Source: Actinacidiphila bryophytorum
GTDB taxonomy: Bacteria > Actinomycetota > Actinomycetes > Streptomycetales > Streptomycetaceae
NCBI RefSeq assembly: GCF_016916835.1
Contig: NZ_JAFFIX010000010.1
Span: 124,001 to 188,000 of the forward strand
Length of the DNA stretch: 64,000 nt
Reading direction: 5' to 3'
The notes below the pieces were generated by a model, which worked only from the letters and a program-made list of their open reading frames with translations, did not search any database and was not told where the DNA came from. Of this stretch, positions 1-10,107 are shown in pieces. A program made the position numbers and the translations under genes. Every line of letters begins with the position of its first letter. Positions within the stretch are counted from its first letter, which is position 1.

Positions 1-1276
<1,276 letters not shown>

Positions 1277-1314
1277 CGGTTACTCCGCTTCGTTTTCCAC
1301 CACGACAGACATTG

Positions 1315-1326
1315 CTTGATATCAAG
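1315..1326. promoter_or_regulatory. Palindrome CTTGATATCAAG upstream of isocitrate dehydrogenase
   Basis: A perfect 12-bp palindrome lies 39 bp upstream of the isocitrate dehydrogenase start, in the 157-bp gap before the glycerol facilitator stop. The AT-rich symmetric TTGATATCAA core resembles MarR-family operators. From memory, the Streptomyces MarR regulator TamR is reported to control aconitase, isocitrate dehydrogenase and malate synthase genes; I cannot compare its consensus here, so that link is inference. Confidence 0.45.
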
Positions 1327-1433
1327 ATATCCCGTCGCCGTCGCGACCTCGACGAGGGGGCGCCCGCACCGGCCGGCCCCGGCGCGGTCGTGCGCCGGGG
1401 CCGGGCCTGTGCGGGCGCCGGGTGCGGTCGGGG

Positions 1434-2330
1434 CTACAGCTCCTCGACGGCGGGACCCTCCTCGGCCTCCTCGCCCTTGCGCGCCCTGATCACCGGCTTG
1501 ATGATCAGGTCGTAGACGGCCACGCCGACGACACCGCCGATGAGCGGGCCGACGATGGGGATCCACCAGTAGTGGTCGAACCACTGGAACTTCCCCGGCA
1601 GGGCGATGGAGCCCCAGCCTTCGAAGTACGTGAACAGCCGGGGGCCGAAGTCGCGGGCGGGGTTGATCGCGTACCCGGCGTTGGTGCCGAAGGTCAGGCC
1701 GATCGCGACGACCACCAGGCCGATGATGAACGGGTGCAGGTTGGCCAGCGGTGCCGTGTTGCGCAGGTCGATCAGCGCGCAGATCAGCAGCAGCAGGATG
1801 CCCGTACCCACGATCTGGTCCAGCAGCGGACCCCACCAGGAGTTGCCGAAGTACTCGGCGGGGAAGGTGGCGAAGATCGAGTAGGTGGACAGCGACTTGT
1901 CCCTGGCCAGCCCCGCCTTCCCGTCGAAGGCCTCGATCGCCCACCGGTAGCAGGCGTAGACCAGGGCGGCGGCCACGAAGGCGCCGAAGACCTGGGCGAG
2001 CCAGTACGGCAGGACCTTCCGCCAGGGGAAGTCCTTCCTGACCGCGAAGCCGAGGGTCACCGCGGGGTTGAGGTGGGCGCCGCTGATCCCGCCGGCCACG
2101 TACACACCGAACACCACCGCGAGGCCCCAGCCCCACGAGATGATGAGCCAGTTGGCGGCACCGAAGGGCACGGCCTGTCGGCCCGAGCCGGGCAGGCCGA
2201 CGACTGCGACAGCCACCGACCCCACGCCCAGCAGAATCAGCACGAACGTTCCCAGGAACTCGGCAAGCATCTCGCCGCCGATACCTTCTCGATAGCCGCG
2301 TCGGCGCGCGGTGCGTTCAGCCATCGCCAT
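1434..2330 (-). CDS. glpF: MIP-family channel, glycerol uptake facilitator / aquaglyceroporin
   Basis: Predicted inner-membrane channel for facilitated diffusion of glycerol or small polyols, 298 aa from the chosen ATG. It shows the MIP signature GAHLNPAVTLG in the first half and the second NPA box, NPARDFGPRL, in the second half, with six hydrophobic segments plus the two half-helices. The residues after the second NPA include the Asp-Arg pair (ARD) typical of glycerol-conducting members. The start at 2330 (MAMAERTARR) is preferred over an upstream in-frame ATG because GGGAGAG sits 5 nt before it. The acidic C-terminal tail (EEAEEGPAVEEL) is cytoplasmic. No glycerol kinase or glycerol-3-phosphate dehydrogenase gene is adjacent, so it is a solitary facilitator here. 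Confidence 0.88.
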   Translation of the reverse strand: MAMAERTARRRGYREGIGGEMLAEFLGTFVLILLGVGSVAVAVVGLPGSGRQAVPFGAANWLIISWGWGLAVVFGVYVAGGISGAHLNPAVTLGFAVRKDFPWRKVLPYWLAQVFGAFVAAALVYACYRWAIEAFDGKAGLARDKSLSTYSIFATFPAEYFGNSWWGPLLDQIVGTGILLLLICALIDLRNTAPLANLHPFIIGLVVVAIGLTFGTNAGYAINPARDFGPRLFTYFEGWGSIALPGKFQWFDHYWWIPIVGPLIGGVVGVAVYDLIIKPVIRARKGEEAEEGPAVEEL

Positions 2331-2448
2331 CGGAACTCTCCCTTGTCGGCATAGCACAGGCATATCGCCCGTCCCGGGAGATGTCGGCATAAGGAGATCC
2401 ATCGGAGTGGTCTTGTCGGCCGGTCGGTGGAAACCGGCCCCCGATGTG

Positions 2449-3489
2449 TTATCGAGCGCCCGCCGCGGAGGGCTGGGGCGGCGCGGCGGAACTGTCGCGC
2501 ACGACCAGGCTGGTGGACAGCTCCACCCGCAGCACGTCGGGGGTCTGGCCCTGGACGAGCTGGAGCAGCATGTCGGCGGCGGCTGCGCCCATCTCGGCCA
2601 GCGGCTGGCGCACGGTGGTCAGCGGCGGCGGCGACCAGCGGGCCTGCGGCAGGTCGTCGAAGCCGACGACGCTCAGGTCGTCGGGCACCCGCAGGCCCGC
2701 CTGCCGGGCGGCCTCGTAGACGCCCAGCGCCATCTGGTCGCTGGAGGCGAAGACCGCGGTGGGCGGGCGGGGGCCGGCCAGCAGCGCGGAGCCCAGGGTG
2801 AAGCCGGACTCGTGCGAGAAGTCGCCCACCCGGACCAGGTCGTCGTCCACCTCGACGCCGGCCGACTCCAGGGCCGAGCGGTAGCCGTCCAGCCGCGCCC
2901 TGCTGCACAGCAGCTCGGGCGGCCCGGCGATCATGCCGATCCTGCGGTGCCCGAGCCCGAGCAGGTGCAGCACCGCGCTGCGGCCGCCGGCCCAGTTGGT
3001 CGCGCCGATCGTGGGTATGTCGAAGGTGGGCACCCCCGCCGGGTCGATGACCACCAGCGGCATGCCGAGCCTGCGCAGCTCGGCGTTCAGCTGCGGTGCG
3101 GGTTCCGAGGTGACCAGGATCGCGCCGTCGGAGTTGCGCGACCGCACCCCGACCAGCCACTGCTGGGCGGACGCGGCCTGGTGGTGCACCGCGGAGACCA
3201 CCGCGCCGACCCCTGCGGCGTGCGCGACCTTCTCCACGCCGCGCAGGATCTCCACCGCCCAGGGGCTGTCGAGGTCGTTGAAGACCAGGTCGATGAGGTT
3301 GGCCCGGTTCGCGGCGCCGGAGGCCCTGCGCCGGTAGCCGTGCTCGGCCAGCAGGTCCTCGATCCGGCGGCGGGTCGCCGCGGCCACGTCGCTTCGCCCG
3401 TTGAGCACCCGGGAGACGGTGGGCAGCGACACCCCCGCTTCGCGGGCGATGTCGGCGATCGTGACCCGGCCCGCGCTGTCTGACGCCAC
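2449..3489 (-). CDS. LacI-family transcriptional regulator, probable regulator of the adjacent GH115/GH43 operon
   Basis: DNA-binding repressor of 346 aa. The N-terminal LacI helix-turn-helix is clear (VTIADIAREAGVSLPTVSRV, with the hinge near residue 50), followed by a periplasmic-binding-protein-like sugar-sensing domain containing VFASSDQMALGVYEAA and VVGFDDLPQARWS. The GTG start at 3489 has AGGAGG 6 nt upstream; the longer reading frame further upstream lacks family similarity. It is divergent from the GH115 and GH43 genes across a 248-bp gap that contains a good promoter and two palindromes, so control of that operon and autoregulation are likely. The effector sugar cannot be read from sequence; a xylan-derived oligosaccharide is the natural guess. 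Confidence 0.88.
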   Translation of the reverse strand: MASDSAGRVTIADIAREAGVSLPTVSRVLNGRSDVAAATRRRIEDLLAEHGYRRRASGAANRANLIDLVFNDLDSPWAVEILRGVEKVAHAAGVGAVVSAVHHQAASAQQWLVGVRSRNSDGAILVTSEPAPQLNAELRRLGMPLVVIDPAGVPTFDIPTIGATNWAGGRSAVLHLLGLGHRRIGMIAGPPELLCSRARLDGYRSALESAGVEVDDDLVRVGDFSHESGFTLGSALLAGPRPPTAVFASSDQMALGVYEAARQAGLRVPDDLSVVGFDDLPQARWSPPPLTTVRQPLAEMGAAAADMLLQLVQGQTPDVLRVELSTSLVVRDSSAAPPQPSAAGAR

Positions 3490-3618
3490 CGGTGCCTCCT
3501 GTCGCAGTGGGCTCCCAGGATATGCAGCGCCCCCGCCCCGCTGAGAAGGCGGCGCACCTTTCGGGCCGTCCCGCGCCCGCCGCGCGCCCTCGCACGCCCC
3601 GGCTCGGCACCGGAAGGG

Positions 3619-3647
3619 TTGACGCGGCAGGCCGGCGCTTCTAACGT
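3619..3647 (+). promoter_or_regulatory. Sigma-70-type promoter of the GH115-GH43 operon
   Basis: TTGACG at 3619-3624, a 17-bp spacer and TAACGT at 3642-3647 give a near-consensus vegetative promoter pointing at the GH115 gene, with a transcription start expected near 3654. Confidence 0.65.
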
Positions 3648-3656
3648 CACTCGGAA

Positions 3657-3686
3657 CTTCCGGAAGGATCACGCAAGTTTCGAAAC
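3657..3686. promoter_or_regulatory. Tandem palindromes at the GH115 transcription start, candidate LacI operators
   Basis: Two perfect 10-bp palindromes follow the predicted start site: CTTCCGGAAG at 3657-3666 and GTTTCGAAAC at 3677-3686. Both have the central CG symmetry of LacI/GalR operators and are positioned to block transcription initiation. The divergent LacI gene is the obvious candidate regulator. Confidence 0.55.
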
Positions 3687-3737
3687 CCGAGCCGCGGGAC
3701 GCCGGACCCCTGGCCGGGACCGCGGTGCGGCGAACCA

Positions 3738-6700
3738 GTGGGGGCGGCAGTGGGCGACGGCGGGGACAGCCGGCACGCGGCGCAGGACAGCGGCGCCGGG
3801 CGGGCGGAGGGCGGCGGCCCGCGGCGCAGGTCGGTCGTCGGAGCGGGCCTGGCCCTCGCGGCACTCCCCGCGGTCGCGGGCACCCTCGGCCTGGCCGGCC
3901 AGGCCAGTGCCGCCGACGCCCCCGCCGCCGGCCGGCCTTCCGGGCCGCAGCCCACCGACCCGGGTGCGTACATCGCCACGGACCCCCGCCCGGGGAGCTT
4001 TCCGCTCGTCGCGGCGGGTGCGGCGACGCCCCTGGTGGTCAGCGCCGATGACCACCAGGGCGTCGTCAGGGTGACCGGCGACCTAGCCGCCGACCTCGAA
4101 CGCGTCACCGGGGTGCGCCCGCAGGTCTCGGTGCTCGCGGCCGGCGAGCAGCCCGCCCACCGGCAGATCGTGCTGGTCGGCACCATCGGCCGCAGCCCGC
4201 TGGTCGACGCCCTGGTCGCCGCCGGCCGGCTGGACGTCGCCGGTGTCGCGGGCCGCTGGGAGACCTCGCTCGAACAGGTCGTCGAGCACCCGATGCCCGG
4301 GGTGGACCGGGCTTTCGTGATCGCCGGCAGCGACCAGCGCGGCACCATCTACGGGGCCTACGACGTCTCCCGCGGCATCGGCGTCTCGCCGTGGGTCTAC
4401 TGGGACGACGTGCAGCCCGAGCGGCGGCACGCGCTGTACGCCCTGCCCGGCGCACACACCCAGGGCACACCGGCGGTGAAATACCGCGGCTTCTTCATCA
4501 ACGACGAGAACCCGTCGCTTGGCACCTGGGCGCCGGCCGTCTTCGGCCCCGGCCTTGCGCCCGGCTACCCGGGCGGCTTCAACCACGCCTTTTACGAGAA
4601 GGTCTTCGAGGTCATGCTGCGCCTGAAGGCCAACTACCTGTGGCCCGCGGTGTGGGGGCGGGCCTTCGCCGAGGACGACCCGCTCAACCACGCCACAGCC
4701 GCGGCCTACGGCGTCGTCATGGGCACCTCGCACGAGGCGCCGATGATGCGCGGCATTGAGGAGTGGAACCGGCACGCGGTCGCCGCGGTCCGCGACGCCG
4801 CGGGCACCATCACCACCCCGGGCCACGACCCCTACGGCGGCACCGGCGAGTGGAGCTTCCGGCACAACGCGGAGGCGCTGAAGGCGTACTGGACCGACGG
4901 CATCCGGCGGATGGCCGACGAGGGCTACGAGGGCGTGGTCACCCTCGGGATGCGCGGCAACGGCGACACCAGCCTCGCCGACGGCGACGGCATCGAGCTG
5001 ATGGACCAGATCATCACCGCCCAGCGCGCCATCCTCGCCGACGTCACCGGTGCTGGTCCGGGCGAGGTCCCGCAGGTGTGGACGATGTACAAGGAGGTGC
5101 AGCGCTACTGGGACAGCGGGCTGCGCGCCCCCGACGACGTCACCGTGGTCTTCACCGACGACAACTGGGGCAACATCCGCAAGGTCCCCGATCCCGCGCT
5201 GCCGCCGCGCAGCGCCGGCTACGGGCTCTACTACCACTTCGACTACGTCGGCGGCGGGCGCGACTACAAGTGGGTCGACACCACGTCGCTGCCGAACATG
5301 TGGGACCAGCTGCACCAGACGTACGCCTACGGGGTCCGCACCCTGTGGGTCGCCAACGCCGGCGACCTCAAGGGCAACGAGCTGCCGACACAGTTCTTCC
5401 TGGACTACGCCTGGAACCCCGACCGCTGGCAGCTTGCCGACATCCCGGAGTGGGAGCGGCGCTACGCCACGGAGAACTTCGGCCCCGCCCACGCGGCGGC
5501 GATCGCGCAGGTGCTGCACACCTACGCCCACCTGCAGAGCCGCCGCAAGCCCGAACTGCTCAACCGCGCCATCACCCTGGACCCGGCCAAGGACGTCGCG
5601 CACGACGCGTCGGCGGTGGTCTACGACGACCAGGCGACGCCCTTCTCGCTGACCTCCTACCGCGAACTGGAGTCGGTCACCGCCGACTGGGCGGCGCTGG
5701 GCGCCGCGGCCGGGCAGATCGCCCGCGCCCTGCCGGCGTCCGCCCGGGACGCCTACTTCGAGCTGGTGCAGTACGAGGTGCAGGCCACCGCGAACCTCTA
5801 CGCCCTGCGCGAGGCGCAGTTCACCAGCCTGCACTACGCGGGGCAGGGCAGGGCTGCCGCCAACTCGCTGGCGGACGTGGCGCAGGCGCGCTTCGCCGAC
5901 GACCTGGCGCTGGCCGCCCGCTTCAACGACGAGGTCGCGGGCGGCAAGTGGAAGGGCTTCCAGACCCAGCCGCACATCGACTACGGCGACGTCGCCCGCT
6001 ACGGCCCCAACGCTCCCTGGCAGCAGCCCGAGTTGAACAACCAGGCGCTGCCCGACGTGATCTTCCCCGCCCTGCAGCGGGTCGACCTGCCGGCGCAGGC
6101 GTCCATGGGCGTCGCGATCGACGGCTCGGACCGCTGGTGGCCGCGGGAGCCGGGACCGGCGGTACTGCCGCCGTTCAGCCCTTACCAGACCCAGCCGGCG
6201 CAGTACATCGAGGTGTTCAACCGCGGTGCGGCCCCCTTCGACTACCGGGTCACCCCCGCGGAGCACTGGCTGACGGCGGACCGCCCCCGCGGCCGGGTGC
6301 GGGAGCAGGTGCGGGTCACCCTGCGGGTCGACTGGTCGCGGGCGCCCAAGGGCAGGACCACGGTGCCCGTCGAGGTGGCAGGCCCCGGCGGGGTGGCCGT
6401 CCAGGTGCAGGCGGTGATCGACAACCCGGTCGCGGCCCGGCCCGTCGGCTTCGTCGAGGCGGGCGGCTGCGTCTCGATCGAGGCGGCGCACGCCTCGCGG
6501 GCGGTCGCCGCCGGCGGGGTGTCCTGGGTCTGCCTGACCGACATCGGCCGCACCGGCTCCGGCATGCGCCCCTCCCCCGTCACCGCGCCCCGGCAGACCC
6601 CCGGCGGCGGCAGCGCGCGCCTGGAGTACGAGCTGACGCTGTTCTCCGCGGGCGAGGTGACCGTGTCGGCGTACGTCTCGCCGCGCAACGACGTCTTCGC

Positions 6701-7010
6701 ACGCGGCGGCCTGGCCTACGCGGTCTCCTTCGACGGCGACGCACCGCAGACCGTCAACATCACCGCGGCCAGCGGCGCCAACGACGGCACCATGAACCGG
6801 CAGTGGGAGCGCAACACCTCGAACAACGTCAACCTCACCACGACCACCCACCGCATCGGCAGGCCCGGCCGGCACGTCCTGAAGTTCTGGGCCGTCGACC
6901 CCACCGTCGTCCTGCAGAAACTCGTGGTGGACACCGGCGGGCTGCGGCCCAGCTACCTCGGGCCGCCCGAGAGCCACCGCGCCGGCTCACCCGGGGACCC
7001 GCGCCGCTGA
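3738..7010 (+). CDS. Secreted GH115 alpha-glucuronidase
   Basis: Predicted extracellular enzyme releasing 4-O-methylglucuronic acid or glucuronic acid side chains from xylan. The 1090-aa length suits GH115. A twin-arginine signal peptide is visible: RRRS at residues 29-32, a hydrophobic stretch to about 54, and AxA-type cleavage near residues 56-59. Family signatures include KYRGFFINDENP near residue 250, LKANYLWPAVWGRAF, GEWSFRHNAEALKAYW and YWDSGLRAPDDVTVVFTDDN. A C-terminal all-beta domain follows residue 800. The GTG at 3738 is the leftmost start; GTG 3750 is an alternative and neither has a strong ribosome-binding site. The stop overlaps the next start (ATGA), so the two hydrolases are translationally coupled. 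Confidence 0.9.
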   Translation: MGAAVGDGGDSRHAAQDSGAGRAEGGGPRRRSVVGAGLALAALPAVAGTLGLAGQASAADAPAAGRPSGPQPTDPGAYIATDPRPGSFPLVAAGAATPLVVSADDHQGVVRVTGDLAADLERVTGVRPQVSVLAAGEQPAHRQIVLVGTIGRSPLVDALVAAGRLDVAGVAGRWETSLEQVVEHPMPGVDRAFVIAGSDQRGTIYGAYDVSRGIGVSPWVYWDDVQPERRHALYALPGAHTQGTPAVKYRGFFINDENPSLGTWAPAVFGPGLAPGYPGGFNHAFYEKVFEVMLRLKANYLWPAVWGRAFAEDDPLNHATAAAYGVVMGTSHEAPMMRGIEEWNRHAVAAVRDAAGTITTPGHDPYGGTGEWSFRHNAEALKAYWTDGIRRMADEGYEGVVTLGMRGNGDTSLADGDGIELMDQIITAQRAILADVTGAGPGEVPQVWTMYKEVQRYWDSGLRAPDDVTVVFTDDNWGNIRKVPDPALPPRSAGYGLYYHFDYVGGGRDYKWVDTTSLPNMWDQLHQTYAYGVRTLWVANAGDLKGNELPTQFFLDYAWNPDRWQLADIPEWERRYATENFGPAHAAAIAQVLHTYAHLQSRRKPELLNRAITLDPAKDVAHDASAVVYDDQATPFSLTSYRELESVTADWAALGAAAGQIARALPASARDAYFELVQYEVQATANLYALREAQFTSLHYAGQGRAAANSLADVAQARFADDLALAARFNDEVAGGKWKGFQTQPHIDYGDVARYGPNAPWQQPELNNQALPDVIFPALQRVDLPAQASMGVAIDGSDRWWPREPGPAVLPPFSPYQTQPAQYIEVFNRGAAPFDYRVTPAEHWLTADRPRGRVREQVRVTLRVDWSRAPKGRTTVPVEVAGPGGVAVQVQAVIDNPVAARPVGFVEAGGCVSIEAAHASRAVAAGGVSWVCLTDIGRTGSGMRPSPVTAPRQTPGGGSARLEYELTLFSAGEVTVSAYVSPRNDVFARGGLAYAVSFDGDAPQTVNITAASGANDGTMNRQWERNTSNNVNLTTTTHRIGRPGRHVLKFWAVDPTVVLQKLVVDTGGLRPSYLGPPESHRAGSPGDPRR

Positions 7011-8563
7011 TGACCGTCACCGCCCACAACCCCGTCCTGCCCGGCTGCTTCCCCGACCCCTCGGTGTGCCGGGTCGGACAGGACTACTACCTCGCCAGCT
7101 CCTCCTTCGCCTACTTCCCCGGCATCCCGCTGCACCACAGCAGGGACCTGGCCCACTGGCGGCCGATCGGCCACGCCATCGACCGCGAGGGCCAGTTGGA
7201 CCTGCGCGGGGTGCGGGCGAGCGGCGGCCTGTACGCGCCGACGCTGCGCCATGCCGCGGGCCGCTTCCACCTGGTGTGCACCCTGATCGGCGGTCCCGGC
7301 GCCGCGGGCAACTTCCTGGTCTCCGCCGACGACCCGGCAGGCGACTGGTCGGACCCGGTGTGGCTGCCCGACGCCCCCGGCTTCGACCCGTCGCTCTTCT
7401 TCGACGACGACGGCTCGGCCTACCTGCTCGGCACCCGGCTGCTGCCGGGCACCGACGGCCGCACCGAGGTGTGGATGCGCGGCTTCGACGTGGCCACCGG
7501 CGCGCTCAGCGGCCCCGACCGGGTGCTCTTCCGCGGCGCCCTGGTCGACGCCCGCTGGGCCGAGGGGCCGCACCTGTACCGGCACGACGGCTGGTACGTG
7601 CTGCTGCTCGCCGAGGGCGGCACCGAGTACGAGCACGCGGTCACCGTGGCCCGCAGCCGGCAGGTCGAGGGGCCGTACGAGAACCACCCGGGCAACCCCG
7701 TGCTCACCCACCGCCACCTGGGCCTGTCCTACCCGCTGTCCGGGGTCGGCCACGCCGACCTGGTCCGGACGCCCGGCGGCGACTGGTACGCGACCGTGCT
7801 GGCCTCCCGGATGTACGGCGGCAGGTACGCCAACCTGGGGCGCGAGACACATCTGGCCCGGGTGGTGTGGGAGCAGGGCTGGCCGGTGTTCAACCCCGGC
7901 GTGGGGCTGCTCACCGAGCACACCGGGGTCGCACTGCCCGCGCACCCGTGGCCGGCGGCGGAAGCAGTGGACGACTTCGACGCCCCGGTGCTCGGCGCCG
8001 GCTGGAACCTGCTGCGGGGTGCCGCGGCCGACGCGTACAGCCTGACCGAGCGTCCCGGGCACCTGCGGCTGCGGCTGCTCCCGCAGACCCTGGCCGAGCA
8101 GAGCACCCCGGCCTTCGCCGGGCGCCGCCAGCAGCACATCGACTTCGCCGCCGAGACCGCCCTCGACTTCCGCCCGGCCGGCCCCGGCGAGTGCGCGGGC
8201 CTTGCGGTGGTGCAGTCGCCCGGCCACCACGTGACCTTGACGGTGACGGCCCGCGCGGACGGCGGCACCGTCGTCCGGCTGACCGAGCGGAATGCGGGCA
8301 CCGACACCGTACGCGGCGAACTCCCGGTCCGCCCGGGTCCGTTGCGGCTCGGGGTACGGGCCAGGGGCCAGGACTACACCTTCTCCTGCACCCAGTCCCC
8401 CGACGGCTCGCGCGACGTCGGCACGGTCGACGGCCGCTTCCTCAGCAGCCAGGTCGCCGGCGGCTTCACCGGCGTCTACCTCGGCCCGTACGCCACAGGC
8501 CCGGCGGGCGGCACGGGGCACGCCGACTACGACTGGTTCCGCTACGGCCCTGCCGCGCACTGA
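7010..8563 (+). CDS. GH43 glycosidase (beta-xylosidase / alpha-L-arabinofuranosidase class)
   Basis: Cleaves xylose or arabinofuranose residues from oligosaccharides; 517 aa and no signal peptide, so probably cytoplasmic. The five-bladed beta-propeller begins with NPVLPGCFPDPSVCR, holding the general-base Asp (about residue 16). GFDPSLFFDDDG (about residue 126) supplies the pKa-modulating Asp and WAEGPHLYR (about residue 186) the acid Glu. A C-terminal beta-sandwich (from about residue 320, DFDAPVLGAGWNLLRG onward) is typical of xylosidase-type GH43 proteins. Its ATG overlaps the GH115 stop by 4 bp. The pair would export the glucuronidase and finish imported xylo-oligosaccharides inside the cell. 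Whether xylosidase or arabinofuranosidase activity dominates cannot be told from sequence. Confidence 0.88.
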   Translation: MTVTAHNPVLPGCFPDPSVCRVGQDYYLASSSFAYFPGIPLHHSRDLAHWRPIGHAIDREGQLDLRGVRASGGLYAPTLRHAAGRFHLVCTLIGGPGAAGNFLVSADDPAGDWSDPVWLPDAPGFDPSLFFDDDGSAYLLGTRLLPGTDGRTEVWMRGFDVATGALSGPDRVLFRGALVDARWAEGPHLYRHDGWYVLLLAEGGTEYEHAVTVARSRQVEGPYENHPGNPVLTHRHLGLSYPLSGVGHADLVRTPGGDWYATVLASRMYGGRYANLGRETHLARVVWEQGWPVFNPGVGLLTEHTGVALPAHPWPAAEAVDDFDAPVLGAGWNLLRGAAADAYSLTERPGHLRLRLLPQTLAEQSTPAFAGRRQQHIDFAAETALDFRPAGPGECAGLAVVQSPGHHVTLTVTARADGGTVVRLTERNAGTDTVRGELPVRPGPLRLGVRARGQDYTFSCTQSPDGSRDVGTVDGRFLSSQVAGGFTGVYLGPYATGPAGGTGHADYDWFRYGPAAH

Positions 8564-8572
8564 ACCGGCCGG

Positions 8573-9589
8573 TCACGACAGCACGTTGACCGCGGCCGAG
8601 AACAGCGCGGGGCAGCGGGCCGCGGCCGGGACGATACGGCGCGCGGACCACGGGCGGCCGCGCAGCCACAGCAGCGACGAGGTGAGCAGCCGGTAGTCCC
8701 GCGAGGCCCGCCGCCATGCCCGGTCGTAGTCCTGCGGCCGGCCGGCCAGCACGCAGTCAACCAACTGCCGGGCGGACGCCAGCGCGACCGCGATGCCCTC
8801 GCCGGTCAGCGCGTCCACATAGCCGGCCGCGTCGCCGACCAGCAGCACCCGCCCCGCCACAGGCGTGCGCACCCGCTGCCGCAGCGGGCCCGCACCCCTG
8901 GCGGGCGTCACCGCCTGCGCGGGCAGCCGCTCCAGCAGCCGCGGGAAGGCAGCCAGGTGCCCGGCGAAGGGCGCACGGTCCCAGGTCAGCACCGCGACCC
9001 CGACCAACTGCGGCCCCAGCGGGGTGACATACGCCTCCGCGCGGGCCGACCAGTGCACCTCGACGCAGTCCGACCACGGGCGGACCGCGAAGTGCCGGCG
9101 CAGCCCGTAGCGGGCGGGGCGCGGGTCGGGACCCGCACCCAGCCGCAGCCCGCGCCTGATCGGCGAGTGCAGACCGTCGGCGGCGGCCAGGTAGCGGGCG
9201 GTGATACCGGCCGCGGTCACGCTGCCCGCGTCCTGCCGCACCCCGTCGACGCGCAACGGCACGACGGGCACGCCCAGTTCCGCCGCGGTCGCCGCGAGCG
9301 CCGCGTGCAGCTCGGTGCGCCGCACCCCCCGGCCCGGTCCCGCGCGGAAGCGGGCCTCGGCGCGGTGCCGCTCGTCGACGTAAGCGATGCCGTGCAGCGG
9401 CCGGCCGGCCACGCCCACCCCGAGGTCGGCGAGCGAGCGCACCGCGGAAGGCATCAGGCCCTCGCCGCACGCCTTGTCGACAGGACCCTGGCGCGGCTCG
9501 GCCACCACCACATCGAGTCCCGCCCTGGCCGCGTGGATCGCGGTGGCGAGCCCCGCGGGACCGCCGCCCGCGACCAGCAGGTCGATCAC
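8573..9589 (-). CDS. FAD-dependent oxidoreductase of the geranylgeranyl-reductase / aromatic hydroxylase type
   Basis: Flavoprotein of 338 aa. The Rossmann dinucleotide fold is at the very N-terminus (IDLLVAGGGPAGLATAIHAA), with GEGL in the conserved ACGEGLMPSA segment and the second FAD motif GRVLLVGDAAGYVDALTGEG near residue 270. The GTG at 9589 overlaps the stop of the methyltransferase gene by 4 bp (GTGA), so it is the third gene of a PKS-methyltransferase-oxidoreductase operon. The same order is known for the srsABC alkylresorcinol genes of S. griseus, where the flavoprotein hydroxylates the phenolic ring; here that is inference from order and family. It could instead saturate a prenyl chain. 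Confidence 0.85.
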   Translation of the reverse strand: MIDLLVAGGGPAGLATAIHAARAGLDVVVAEPRQGPVDKACGEGLMPSAVRSLADLGVGVAGRPLHGIAYVDERHRAEARFRAGPGRGVRRTELHAALAATAAELGVPVVPLRVDGVRQDAGSVTAAGITARYLAAADGLHSPIRRGLRLGAGPDPRPARYGLRRHFAVRPWSDCVEVHWSARAEAYVTPLGPQLVGVAVLTWDRAPFAGHLAAFPRLLERLPAQAVTPARGAGPLRQRVRTPVAGRVLLVGDAAGYVDALTGEGIAVALASARQLVDCVLAGRPQDYDRAWRRASRDYRLLTSSLLWLRGRPWSARRIVPAAARCPALFSAAVNVLS

Positions 9590-10098
9590 GCCGGCGCCAG
9601 GCCGAGCGCCGCGTTCTCGCAGCGCAGCCGGACCGCCAGCAGCCGCGCGTTCGCCGCCGTGAAGCACAGCGCGGTGATCCACCCCCCGTGCACCAGCGGC
9701 AGCGCGGCGCCTTCCACCACCACCGCCACGTAGTTGGGGTGCCGCAGCAGCCGGTAAGGGCCGCGGTCCACCAGCGGCAGCCCGGGCACCACGATCACCC
9801 GGGTGTTCCAACGCGGCCCCAGCGCGGCCACGCACCACCAGCGCAGCACCTGCGCGGCCAGCACCAGCGCCAGCATCGGCCAGCCCAGGGCCGCGGCGAA
9901 CGGCCGTTCCCCGAAGTGCACTTCGGCCAGGCAGCCGGCCAGCAGCCCGGTGTGCAGCAGCACCATCACCGGGTAGTGCCCGCCACCGTGCTCCCGCCCG
10001 CCCCGCGCGAAGCTCCAGGCCGCGTTGCGGCGTGCGACGTTCAGCTCGACCAGCCGCTCGGCGGCGACCAGCAGGACCAGCAAGGTGTAAGGCGGCAT
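9586..10098 (-). CDS. Isoprenylcysteine carboxyl methyltransferase (ICMT)-family membrane methyltransferase
   Basis: Small multi-pass membrane methyltransferase, 170 aa. The ICMT catalytic signature is clear: GPYRLLRHPNYVAVVVEG, containing the RHPxY...E motif that binds S-adenosylmethionine, preceded by hydrophobic segments from residue 1. In type III PKS operons such proteins methylate the phenolic product rather than prenyl-cysteine. ATG 10098 is chosen because AGGTG lies 7 nt upstream; GTG 10107, directly abutting the PKS stop, is the alternative. It is sandwiched between the PKS and the flavoprotein with essentially no spacing. Confidence 0.82.
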   Translation of the reverse strand: MPPYTLLVLLVAAERLVELNVARRNAAWSFARGGREHGGGHYPVMVLLHTGLLAGCLAEVHFGERPFAAALGWPMLALVLAAQVLRWWCVAALGPRWNTRVIVVPGLPLVDRGPYRLLRHPNYVAVVVEGAALPLVHGGWITALCFTAANARLLAVRLRCENAALGLAPA

Positions 10099-10107
10099 CA
10101 ACGGCAC

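Noticed and set aside
4083-6977. 964-codon open frame antisense to the GH115 gene
   Set aside because: Composition is Val/Gly/Arg/Asp-rich without domain motifs; it is the usual mirror of GC-biased third positions in the real gene.
4763-7009. Long in-frame upstream extension of the GH43 gene
   Set aside because: The extension is a Arg-rich shadow of GH115; family similarity starts at the ATG at 7010, which overlaps the GH115 stop.
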